Assembly: GCA_024640185.1 (NCBI GenBank)
Contig: JAHEFN010000114.1
Span: 1-7,396, forward strand
Reading direction: 5' to 3'
Length of the DNA stretch: 7,396 nucleotides
From: Gemmatimonadota bacterium
GTDB lineage: Bacteria > Gemmatimonadota > Gemmatimonadetes > Gemmatimonadales > GWC2-71-9
The notes under the pieces are model-generated. The model made no database searches and was not told the origin of the DNA. It saw only the letters and a list, made by a program, of their open reading frames with translations. Below, piece after piece: positions 1 to 5,102 of the stretch (its first letter is position 1; every line of letters begins with the position of its first letter). The position numbers and the translations under genes were made by a program.

Positions 1-666
1 GCGTGGCATGGCGCCGAGGTCCACCGGTCGGAGGTCGCCACTGCCGATCCGTTCCGTTGCTCCGACCAGTCGTCGCAGCGGGAGCACCACGGCACGGACG
101 GTGGTCACGGCCGAGCCGACACCCATGATCAGCGCCACGACAAACAACAGCCAGACCATGCTGCGTCGCTTGGTGCTGGAGTCCGAGAGGGCCGCCGCTC
201 GAATCTCCGCACTCGTGTTCTGGGCCTCGGTGAGGGCCCTGGTGGTGGCAAGCAGGGTGTCGACGGACGCGGAGAATTCGCCCCGGTCGGCGACCTGGTT
301 CTCGAGTTGCAACGCGGTCGAACGGATGATCGACAGGGACTCATTCTCGGCATCAGTGAGGGTGCCGAGCTCGCGGTAACTGGCGGTGGCGGCGATCAGG
401 GAGAGCCGGATCGATCGAATGCCATCCCGCACCGCGATGGTGTCGCCGGCGGAGAGGCGATTCACGTGCTGGACCGCCGCGGTCACGCTCTGGGTCATCC
501 CCTGGGTGAGGACATTCCGACCGCGCAGGATCTCGAACTCCTCCTGCATTGCGCGCTCGAGGGTGTTCGTCACATTGACACCCGTGAGTGTCATGGCGAA
601 GACCAGCAACAACAGCAGGACGGTTCCGGCGCTGACCCGGTTGCGAAGGGGCTGCTGCTCGGTCAT
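1..666 (-). CDS. Membrane receptor/sensor protein, N-terminal part (helical periplasmic domain, start of HAMP); cut by left window edge
   Basis: The visible 222 residues read without a stop from the ATG at 666-664 to the window edge. Seen: a short basic cytoplasmic start, a first membrane helix at about residues 12-30 (leucine/valine rich), a predicted all-helical periplasmic segment at about 31-168, a KRR triplet at 166-168, a second membrane helix at about 170-190, then a HAMP-like linker with the proline at 196 followed by LRRLVGATERIGSGDL. This is the layout of four-helix-bundle or CHASE3-type receptors. The output domain lies outside the window, so it could be a chemotaxis receptor, histidine kinase or diguanylate cyclase. 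The cold-shock gene ends 28 bases upstream on the same strand, so the two may be co-transcribed. No convincing ribosome binding site precedes the ATG; no better start exists nearby. Confidence is high for a membrane receptor and low for its type. Confidence 0.8.
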   Translation of the reverse strand, partial: MTEQQPLRNRVSAGTVLLLLLVFAMTLTGVNVTNTLERAMQEEFEILRGRNVLTQGMTQSVTAAVQHVNRLSAGDTIAVRDGIRSIRLSLIAATASYRELGTLTDAENESLSIIRSTALQLENQVADRGEFSASVDTLLATTRALTEAQNTSAEIRAAALSDSSTKRRSMVWLLFVVALIMGVGSAVTTVRAVVLPLRRLVGATERIGSGDLRPVDLGAMPR

Positions 667-694
667 GGCGACCGACGCCCGCTGGAACGGGGAA

Positions 695-898
695 TCAGTT
701 CACCTTCCGGACGTTGGCGGCCTGAAGGCCCTTCTCGCCCTCGACCACCTCGAACTCGACCTCGTCACCCTCGGCGAGGGACCGAAACCCGCCGGCCTCG
801 ATGGCGGAGAAGTGGACAAAGACATCCTTGCCACCCTCCTGGGTGATGAACCCGAACCCCTTCGCGTCGTTGAACCACTTCACGGTTCCCTTTGGCAT
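695..898 (-). CDS. csp: Cold-shock domain protein (CspA family)
   Basis: This 67-residue protein is a single cold-shock domain of normal family length. It begins MPKGTVKWFN, carries RNP1 as KGFGFI (residues 13-18) and RNP2 as VFVHF (26-30), with the aromatic residues W8, F15, F17, F27 and F30 that stack on bases. Family members bind single-stranded RNA and DNA in the cytoplasm, melting mRNA structure and helping transcription and translation at low temperature or in growth transitions. The start at 898 is fixed by the family N-terminus and by an excellent ribosome site (AGGAAGG, six bases upstream). The frame stays open for 34 more codons upstream, but those residues do not resemble the family and read through the leader. 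The upstream region contains several hairpins, as in known cold-shock leaders. A receptor gene follows 28 bases downstream. Confidence 0.97.
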   Translation of the reverse strand: MPKGTVKWFNDAKGFGFITQEGGKDVFVHFSAIEAGGFRSLAEGDEVEFEVVEGEKGLQAANVRKVN

Positions 899-904
899 CG
901 CTGA

Positions 905-911
905 CCTTCCT
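905..911 (-). promoter_or_regulatory. Strong Shine-Dalgarno site of the cold-shock gene
   Basis: On the minus strand the sequence reads AGGAAGG, then six bases, then ATG. It is one of the two clear ribosome binding sites in the window (the other precedes lemA) and decides the cold-shock start at 898 against the longer open frame. Confidence 0.85.
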
Positions 912-1034
912 GAGCAGAAACAGGGCTGGTGTCCCGAGCGAACCGGCCCGGGTTGGCCGGCTCCCGGGGAATGTTGCCAGCCCGGCAATGTCGAACGCAA
1001 GCGCCGGGGCCTAGCCCCGGCCCCATCCTGACCG

Positions 1035-1040
1035 TATCAT
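1035..1040 (+). promoter_or_regulatory. Candidate -10 element (TATCAT) for a leaderless transcript starting at the GTG at 1048
   Basis: TATCAT fits the -10 pattern TANNNT and ends seven bases before the GTG start at 1048, so transcription would begin at about 1047-1048, essentially on the start codon. The gene has no Shine-Dalgarno sequence; the seven bases before GTG are all C. No good -35 hexamer is visible at the usual spacing. This is an inference from spacing and motif only. Confidence 0.3.
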
Positions 1041-1047
1041 CCCCCCC

Positions 1048-1662
1048 GTGACGATACCAACTTCCCTCGCCATCCGGACCTTCGCCGACCACGGTGAAGC
1101 CCTCGCCCATTGTGTGCTGCGTGCCGGGGAGGCCCCCCGGGTGCACGCCTTTGATGATACCGTGGGCTGCCCGACCGAGACCCTCTTGGCGGCGTTGGAG
1201 TGGACCAAGGTGGTCGGGGTCCTCCCGGATGATGACCTGCTGCACGCCGGGCACCTCACCAGCGAGACGGCGTCGGCAGTCGTGGAGCGGCGGGACGGCG
1301 ACCATCGGCAGTGGGTCTTCCTTGGTCCACGGCTCGACGTGCCGCAAGTCGAGGCGTGGGAAGGGACCGTGCTGCTGAACGAGCCCGGGGTCAAGGGAGT
1401 GGTCTTTCAGGAGCGGGCCCACGCGATCGCCCATTTCCTCCGGGTGACCCTGGGGGCCGGGGCGATCATGGCCCAGCTTGGTCGGCGCGCTCCCGAGATG
1501 CGGCACGTGCGCCGCTGGCTGGGTCCGATCGTCAATGAACTCGACAGCCCTCGCCGCTGGATCTCCGGCTGGTTCACCGTCTCGCGGGGCGCGGCGTTGT
1601 TCGTCGGAGAAGAAGTGGGCGACACCAGATACCGTTACATCGAAGTGGGGATTGAACCATGA
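1048..1662 (+). CDS. Protein of unknown function, 204 residues, cytoplasmic
   Basis: I do not recognise this protein. The GTG start is the only start codon between the in-frame TAG at 1012-1014 and well inside the gene, and the codon third positions are strongly G/C, as in a real gene. The product has no signal peptide or membrane helix. Visible features are an acidic patch at PDDDLLHAGHL (residues 60-70), a His-rich helical stretch around RAHAIAHFLRV (123-133), and a tryptophan- and arginine-rich C-terminal third (RHVRRWL at 152-158, RRWISGWF at 169-176) ending in a likely beta segment (RYRYIEVGIE). It lacks a Shine-Dalgarno site and may be leaderless. Its stop overlaps the start of the next gene (ATGA at 1659-1662), so the two are very likely translated together. 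No function is proposed. Confidence 0.8.
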   Translation: MTIPTSLAIRTFADHGEALAHCVLRAGEAPRVHAFDDTVGCPTETLLAALEWTKVVGVLPDDDLLHAGHLTSETASAVVERRDGDHRQWVFLGPRLDVPQVEAWEGTVLLNEPGVKGVVFQERAHAIAHFLRVTLGAGAIMAQLGRRAPEMRHVRRWLGPIVNELDSPRRWISGWFTVSRGAALFVGEEVGDTRYRYIEVGIEP

Positions 1663-2270
1663 ACCGCGTCATTTTGGGCTCCGCCATCCTGGGGGCGATG
1701 CTCTGCCTCGGCCCCACCGCCAGCCTTGGGGCACAGGGCAACGGCTCGGCCACCATCCCGGAACGCGTGCAGCGCCAGCTCTGGCCGGAACGGGCACTTT
1801 CGCCGATCGAGCAGGAACTCAAGGATCACGTCATCGTGCTCCGCGACAGCTTGGCGATGGTCGATGCATCGGCCGCGCTGATCGTGCGGCAGCGCCGCGG
1901 CGGCGCTGGCGCCGCCGTGCTGCGCTCGAGCAGCCGACGGTTGGCATCGACCTGTGAGGCGGGCGCCCGGGAGGGCAAGGTGATGCACGAGTTCGCCAAG
2001 GGTCTCTTCACCGACGACACGAAGTGGGGACCCCTCGCCGTTGCCACCTTCCAGGCCGGTGCCGGCGACCTGGTTCGCCACATGGGAGGTTGCTCGTCTG
2101 CTGCCACGGCCCTGGCGGAGACCGAGCAGGGCCCCGATCCGGAGCAGCTGGTGAAGGTGGCGTTGGCGGCCCAGGCCGCAGTGGCCGACTACACCATTGC
2201 GGCTGCCGGGTTGCTGAACACCCTCAATATTCGGGTCGATCCACGCGGAACCGGGCAAGCGGGGCGCTGA
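1659..2270 (+). CDS. Secreted protein of unknown function, signal peptide, mostly helical
   Basis: This 203-residue product starts with a typical Sec signal peptide: MNR, a hydrophobic core at about residues 4-18, a proline at 19, and a likely cut near A25 (SLGA before QGNGS). There is no lipobox, so it should be periplasmic or released rather than a lipoprotein. The mature part is rich in alanine and predicted helices, with a basic patch (RQRRGG at 77-82) and two cysteines, C99 and C145, that could form a disulfide after export. No catalytic motif is evident. The ATG overlaps the stop of the upstream unknown gene by four bases, with GGGGA seven bases before it serving as a weak ribosome site. 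Tight coupling of a cytoplasmic and an exported protein suggests a joint task, but none can be named. Confidence 0.8.
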   Translation: MNRVILGSAILGAMLCLGPTASLGAQGNGSATIPERVQRQLWPERALSPIEQELKDHVIVLRDSLAMVDASAALIVRQRRGGAGAAVLRSSSRRLASTCEAGAREGKVMHEFAKGLFTDDTKWGPLAVATFQAGAGDLVRHMGGCSSAATALAETEQGPDPEQLVKVALAAQAAVADYTIAAAGLLNTLNIRVDPRGTGQAGR

Positions 2271-2296
2271 TCTGGGGGGATGTGGCGACGTGGATT

Positions 2297-2305
2297 TGTG
2301 GATCA
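2297..2305 (-). promoter_or_regulatory. DnaA-box-like 9-mer (TGATCCACA on the minus strand)
   Basis: The minus-strand 9-mer TGATCCACA differs from the classical DnaA box TTATCCACA at one position. Weaker relatives with two mismatches lie at 2308-2316 (ATCTCCACA), 2320-2328 (TTCTCCACG on the minus strand) and 2360-2368 (CTGTCCACA). A cluster of this kind can mark a DnaA-bound control site or an origin. No dnaA, dnaN or other replication gene is in view, so it may be chance or the site of another protein. Confidence 0.3.
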
Positions 2306-2308
2306 ACA

Positions 2309-2327
2309 TCTCCACATCGCGTGGAGA
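2309..2327. repeat. Perfect 7-bp inverted repeat TCTCCAC-ATCGC-GTGGAGA
   Basis: The arms at 2309-2315 and 2321-2327 are exact complements around a five-base loop. The left arm can instead pair with TGTGGA at 2297-2302 (partner TCCACA at 2311-2316), so two hairpins exclude each other. It lies 38 bases after the stop of the secreted-protein gene. No T-run follows, so it is at best a weak terminator, and it could be a protein-binding palindrome. Confidence 0.5.
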
Positions 2328-2395
2328 AACGCTCCAACTGCTGATTTCGCAGCGAGTTTCTGTCCACAAGTTGCCCACCTGGAAGTGAGCTAACC

Positions 2396-2434
2396 CGAAC
2401 AAAATCAGGCACTTGCGGGATTTGTCCCCAGTGC
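2396..2434 (-). terminator. Likely intrinsic terminator of the YhaM-like gene
   Basis: On the minus strand a hairpin forms from GCACT/AGTGC (2434-2430 with 2413-2409), one further G-C pair, and GGGA/TCCC around a four-base loop, with two single-base bulges. It is followed by CTGATTTTGTT, a modest T-rich tail. It sits about 165 bases past the stop of the minus-strand nuclease gene, which is rather far, so some other transcript end is possible. Confidence 0.4.
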
Positions 2435-2598
2435 CGAAACTAGTTGGAGTTGATGGGACGTTTCGCGCGCCTCATCCTCTCCGATCTAGCGCCTCGGGGA
2501 GCCGTGCGAGCGAGTGGTCCGCGAGCCGCTCTGACTCGTAGCGCTCAGTTCACCTCAGATGCCCCCGAGCACCGGAGGCTGGATTGGGAAGCGGTCGA

Positions 2599-3612
2599 TC
2601 AGCCTTGCTGGTCGGCCGCTTCGTCTTTCCGGTCATCTGCCGAGCGGCCGAAGTCCGGGGCGAGGCGGAAGAGCCAACGATTGTCGAGTTGCCAGACGCG
2701 GCGCGACGACAGCCTGGCGTCACCGACGAAGTATTCCGGTGCAGCATAGCTCTCCGTGATGGACGCGGTCTTGGCGCTGGCATCATCGGCCATCGACAGG
2801 ATCTCTGCCTCCAGGGTCATCGGCCGCACCGGCGCGCCATACTCCAACCGTCCGTGGTGCGAAAGAATCAGGTGCTCGATGACCATCGCCTCCTCGTCGG
2901 TGCAGGGGGGCGTCTCGGCCCGCAACAGTGCCTCGCGAAACATCATGGCGCCGATGACCACATGGCCGGCGAGCCGTCCCCGCTCTGTGGTGTCGAAGAT
3001 GCCCTCTTCCCAGGTGTAGCTCTCCAGCTTGCCGATGTCGTGCAGCATGGCGGCCACGGCGACCAGTTCCTCGTCGGCGCGGGCGACCCTGGCCATCTGT
3101 CGTCCAATGCTCACCACTTCCGAGACATGCTGGAGCAGGCCGCCAAGGAGGGCGTGATGCCCCACACCGGGCGCGCCGGGGCAGCGCTCGAATCGTTCGC
3201 GGAACGCCTCGTCGGCGAAGAAGAGATCGACCACCGCTCGCAGTCGTGGCGCGCGCAGCTTGTGACGGACCTCATCGAGATACTGCCAGTACTTCTCGAC
3301 CGGCCCGACGGATGGCACGAAGTCGGCCAACTCGATGCTCCCCTTGGGGAGCGCTCGGACCGAACCGGTCTCGACCTGCAGGGCGTCGCGATAGGCGGTG
3401 ACGGTGCCGACCACTTGGGCAATCATCCCCTTGGTCAGCTCCTTGATGATCTCGTCGCGGCCAGCCCAGAAGGGCGCGGAGTCGATCCGACCGGTGCGAT
3501 TGCCGAAGACCACCACGGTGCGCGGGTGGTCACCGCCCTTGCGAACGACGTCGAGGACGAGGAGTGGGTGATGGATCTCGTCGCCGGCACTGAGGGATGG
3601 GATGTCGAGCAT
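2599..3612 (-). CDS. YhaM-like 3'-5' exoribonuclease (OB-fold plus HD domain)
   Basis: The 337-residue product matches the YhaM layout (the Bacillus protein has about 314 residues). An N-terminal OB-fold covers about residues 1-100, with the family-like DSAPFWAGRD at 44-53, followed by a linker (GPVEKYWQYL, 103-112) and an HD phosphohydrolase domain at about 120-300. The metal-binding positions are all present: H152/H153 in GVGHHALLGGLLQH, H191-D192 in AAMLHDIGKLESY, H217, H252/H253 in ILSHHGRLEYG, and D276/D277 in SMADDASA. Family members degrade RNA, and in some cases DNA, from the 3' end in the cytoplasm using manganese or cobalt. The start at 3612 fits the family; the frame is open much further upstream but there runs antisense to the Fis-like gene. 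A modest AGGG lies seven bases before the ATG. The last 15 residues are a charged tail beyond the HD domain. Exact substrate is unknown. Confidence 0.88.
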   Translation of the reverse strand: MLDIPSLSAGDEIHHPLLVLDVVRKGGDHPRTVVVFGNRTGRIDSAPFWAGRDEIIKELTKGMIAQVVGTVTAYRDALQVETGSVRALPKGSIELADFVPSVGPVEKYWQYLDEVRHKLRAPRLRAVVDLFFADEAFRERFERCPGAPGVGHHALLGGLLQHVSEVVSIGRQMARVARADEELVAVAAMLHDIGKLESYTWEEGIFDTTERGRLAGHVVIGAMMFREALLRAETPPCTDEEAMVIEHLILSHHGRLEYGAPVRPMTLEAEILSMADDASAKTASITESYAAPEYFVGDARLSSRRVWQLDNRWLFRLAPDFGRSADDRKDEAADQQG

Positions 3613-3735
3613 GGCATGGCCCTGCAGAAAGGAGTCAGGAGACAAGGGTAACGTCGGCGTCCATCCGATGCCTGCTGACGGAGGCTCGCCAACCTGAGCA
3701 TGGCCGGATCGGATTTCTGGCGCTAGCTTCGCGGC
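3613..3735. promoter_or_regulatory. Divergent intergenic region between the nuclease and Fis-like genes
   Basis: This 123-base gap must hold promoters for both diverging genes. I see no convincing -35/-10 pair for the minus-strand gene. For the plus-strand gene, TAGCTT at 3724-3729 fits TANNNT six bases before the GTG and could drive a leaderless transcript; it overlaps the in-frame TAG that closes the reading frame upstream. Confidence 0.3.
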
Positions 3736-4056
3736 GTGCGTCCCCTCCATCTGCGTCTGCTGACGCCCGACCCCCAGCGCGACGATGTCTCGGCGCTCGT
3801 CGAGGCGCTGCGTGCTGCCGGGCACCTGGTCACCCATGCCGTCAGCGACCCCGTGCCGCCGGACTATCCGGTCATCCCGGACTTTGTGGTGACCGAGGGG
3901 GCCGCCCAGCCAACGCCAGAATCGCTCGAGGCGGCGGAGGCGCGCCACATCGCGGCGATGCTCGCGCACAGCCACGGCAATCGCCGCCAGGCGGCCCTCC
4001 TGTTGGGCATCGCGCGCTCCACCCTGCTCGCCAAGATCCGCAAGTACGGGCTCTAA
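3736..4056 (+). CDS. Small Fis-type HTH protein with a degenerate, truncated receiver-like N-terminus
   Basis: This 106-residue protein ends in a clear Fis/NtrC-type DNA-binding domain at about residues 64-106: LEAAEARHIAAML, then HGNRRQAALLLGI, then ARSTLLAKIRKYGL, as at the C-terminus of NtrC-family activators. There is no AAA+ domain. The first 58 residues resemble the opening half of a receiver domain: a beta strand LRLLTPD with the acidic D12, a helix (VSALVEALRAAG), a second strand (HLVTHAV), and PDFVVTEG at 48-55, where the usual phosphorylated aspartate is replaced by E54. That resemblance is judged by eye. The GTG at 3736 is the first possible start after the in-frame TAG at 3724, and there is no ribosome site. 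It should bind DNA; the target is unknown. It diverges from the nuclease gene and converges on the pseudopilin gene 11 bases away. Confidence 0.82.
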   Translation: MRPLHLRLLTPDPQRDDVSALVEALRAAGHLVTHAVSDPVPPDYPVIPDFVVTEGAAQPTPESLEAAEARHIAAMLAHSHGNRRQAALLLGIARSTLLAKIRKYGL

Positions 4057-4067
4057 CCTCTCGTCGG

Positions 4068-4490
4068 TCATCGAATCCGGCCGAGGCGGGAGAGCACCAC
4101 CTGGCGTGTCGCGCGGGCGGTGCGGAGCTGCAGTGTGCGATTGCTCGCGCCGACCGCCAATCCCTCGGCGCCGAACAGGATCCGCCGGTCGAGCCCCGAG
4201 AGGACCACGCCATGGACCATGGGGTGGCGGCCGCGCCACCACACACTGGTGTCAGGTGTCAGTCGGCGGACCACGAGGGTGAGTCCCTCCTCCTCGACGG
4301 CGACGGTCGCTCCGAGTCGAATCGCCGTCCCCCGCGCGGCGTCCAGCGCCGCGACAACCTCGGCGTGGGCTTGGCCGAGCGCCAGGGCATCGGTGTAGCC
4401 GGCGACGCGTGGGTATCCCACCAGGACGAGGAGCCCGATGATGGTGAGGGCGAGGAGCAGTTCGATGAGGGTGATGCCGCGGTTCGACAT
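4068..4490 (-). CDS. Type IV pilin-like minor pseudopilin (FimT/GspH type)
   Basis: The 140-residue product opens with a prepilin signal: a five-residue leader ending in G5, then ITLIELLLALTIIGLL, with the conserved glutamate at position 5 of the mature chain. The usual first mature phenylalanine is isoleucine here. A prepilin peptidase would cut after G5, and the hydrophobic helix (6-24) packs in the pilus core or anchors the protein in the inner membrane. The rest follows the FimT/GspH pattern: a helix with LDAARGTAIRLG (49-60), a tryptophan pair (WW at 84-85), RRILFGAEGLA (102-112) and the closing VVLSRLGRIR. Such minor pilins prime type IV pili or type II secretion pseudopili. No other pilus gene is visible next to it. 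The ATG at 4490 is set by the leader; no clear ribosome site is seen. Confidence 0.87.
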   Translation of the reverse strand: MSNRGITLIELLLALTIIGLLVLVGYPRVAGYTDALALGQAHAEVVAALDAARGTAIRLGATVAVEEEGLTLVVRRLTPDTSVWWRGRHPMVHGVVLSGLDRRILFGAEGLAVGASNRTLQLRTARATRQVVLSRLGRIR

Positions 4491-4562
4491 GTCGTCAGGA
4501 TGGCCCGGTGCGGTGCCATCGGTGGCGCCAGATTGCGCGGTGCCGATACTCTTCCATGCGAC
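4491..4562. promoter_or_regulatory. 72-base divergent promoter region between pseudopilin and MerR-like genes
   Basis: This short gap separates two diverging genes and must carry at least the promoter of the MerR-like/LemA/M48 unit. TACTCT at 4547-4552 fits a TANNNT -10 element and would start transcription close to 4559, only a few bases before the ATG at 4563. No good -35 hexamer and no clear MerR-type dyad are visible by eye. Confidence 0.3.
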
Positions 4563-5102
4563 ATGCCAAGCCTCCTTGAACCGCTCGTCTCCCTCCGCCG
4601 CCACGCCAGCGACGCTCCCTGGGCGGTCGCCGAGCTGGCGGAGCTGGCCGACCGACTGCTGGAGGCCGCCGGGCAGCCCCCGGAGCGACCGACCACCGAC
4701 CGCACGGTGCGGTTCTATGTGACGCGCCGGGTCATCCAGCCGCCATTCGGGCAGGGGCCAGGGTCTGCATGGGGGTATCCGCATCTGGTCGAGCTGCTGG
4801 CGGCTCGGCTGGCCCAGCGGGCGGGTGAGCCGTTGGAGGCGATCGCCACCCGGCGGGCCACGCTCGCTCCCGAGGCGCTGGAGCGGCAGGCGGCGGAGCG
4901 CCTTGGGGTGGCCGTGCCCGGGCCGGTTGACCGGTCGCCGCCAGCGCCCCGCCCCGCCGGGGTGGCTCGACAGGTCGTGGTCGAACCCGGTGTGGAGTTG
5001 CATCTTGCGGCTGACCATCCGCTGTCGCGCGACGACGAACGCCTCGGCGCCATCATCGATCGCCTTGCGAAGGACATCGCTTCTCGTATCCAGGAGACCT
5101 GA
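4563..5102 (+). CDS. MerR-like transcriptional regulator, first gene of the LemA/M48 unit
   Basis: The 179-residue product carries a MerR-type winged helix at about residues 24-95. Key pieces are TDRTVRFYVTRRVIQPPFG (45-63), corresponding to the family's TLRYYE..GLL.PP, then WGYPHLVELLAARL (70-83), and the helix AGEPLEAI (87-94). A proline-rich linker (about 115-134) leads to a C-terminal segment (VARQVVVEPGVELHLAADHP at 134-153 and a final amphipathic helix) that may sense a ligand or mediate dimer contacts; I cannot name it. The start at 4563 is chosen because residues further upstream in the open frame run antisense to the pseudopilin; there is no Shine-Dalgarno site. The stop overlaps the lemA start by one base (TGATG), so LemA is likely coupled to it. 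By family habit it should control its own operon, which is an inference. Confidence 0.8.
   Translation: MPSLLEPLVSLRRHASDAPWAVAELAELADRLLEAAGQPPERPTTDRTVRFYVTRRVIQPPFGQGPGSAWGYPHLVELLAARLAQRAGEPLEAIATRRATLAPEALERQAAERLGVAVPGPVDRSPPAPRPAGVARQVVVEPGVELHLAADHPLSRDDERLGAIIDRLAKDIASRIQET
5092..5096 (+). promoter_or_regulatory. Shine-Dalgarno site of lemA inside the MerR-like gene end
   Basis: AGGAG lies five bases before the ATG at 5102, within the last codons of the MerR-like gene. It selects the first of two nearby ATG codons and allows LemA to be made both by re-initiation at TGATG and by fresh ribosome entry. Confidence 0.75.

Larger units (their letters stand above)
899..1047. promoter_or_regulatory. 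Divergent control region with three hairpins; likely structured cold-shock leader
   Basis: This 149-base gap separates the minus-strand cold-shock gene from the plus-strand gene at 1048. It contains three perfect inverted repeats: GCCGGGGC/GCCCCGGC at 1003-1010 and 1014-1021 (8 bp, loop CTA), TTGCC/GGCAA at 974-978 and 984-988 (5 bp), and CCGGCC/GGCCGG at 943-948 and 955-960 (6 bp). None is followed by a T-run, so terminators are unlikely. Cold-shock mRNAs in other bacteria often have long structured 5' leaders that act as temperature switches, and these hairpins would lie in such a leader. A weak minus-strand promoter candidate is TTGGTA (1060-1055), 18-base spacer, TACGGT (1036-1031), which would give a leader of roughly 125 bases. 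The promoter is only a by-eye guess. Confidence 0.45.
2271..2598. other. 328-base convergent intergenic region with GTGGA/TCCAC cluster and hairpins
   Basis: No credible gene lies here: the open frames crossing it are shadows of the flanking genes. Compared with the neighbours the first half is visibly richer in A and T. Seen are five copies of GTGGA or its complement TCCAC at 2290-2367, a pair of overlapping hairpins at 2297-2327, a bulged hairpin at 2409-2434 that may terminate the minus-strand gene, and an 8-bp inverted repeat CTCCAACT/AGTTGGAG at 2332-2339 and 2442-2449. The second half (about 2450-2598) is GC-rich and shows only a short GAGCG/CGCTC repeat at 2508-2531. Since both flanking genes end here, terminators are expected, but the motif cluster is not explained by that. 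Confidence 0.6.

Noticed and set aside
1003..1021. 8-bp GC-rich hairpin considered as a terminator
   Set aside because: No T-run follows it on either strand, and it lies between divergent genes where no transcript should end.
880..1506. 208-residue minus-strand open frame across the cold-shock leader and the unknown gene
   Set aside because: It is antisense to the gene at 1048 with poor codon character, and it overlaps the start and ribosome site of the cold-shock gene.
1651..1658. GGATTGAACC, resembling part of a tRNA T-arm complement
   Set aside because: It is one base short of the T-arm consensus, lies at the end of a coding gene, and no acceptor or anticodon stems can be built around it.
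1635..2402. 255-residue minus-strand open frame opposite the secreted protein
   Set aside because: The plus-strand frame has a clear signal peptide and a coupled start. The minus frame has no recognisable features.
2584..3651. 355-residue plus-strand open frame opposite the nuclease gene
   Set aside because: The minus strand carries the full OB/HD nuclease with all metal ligands, so the plus frame is a shadow.
3613..4242. Long N-terminal extension of the minus-strand nuclease frame, giving a 547-residue protein
   Set aside because: The added part runs antisense to the Fis-like HTH gene, does not resemble YhaM, and the family N-terminus begins at 3612. High-GC sequence keeps shadow frames open.
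3597..4562. Upstream extension of the MerR-like frame to a 501-residue protein
   Set aside because: It overlaps the pseudopilin gene in antisense and part of the Fis-like gene in another frame. The added residues are low-complexity shadow translation.
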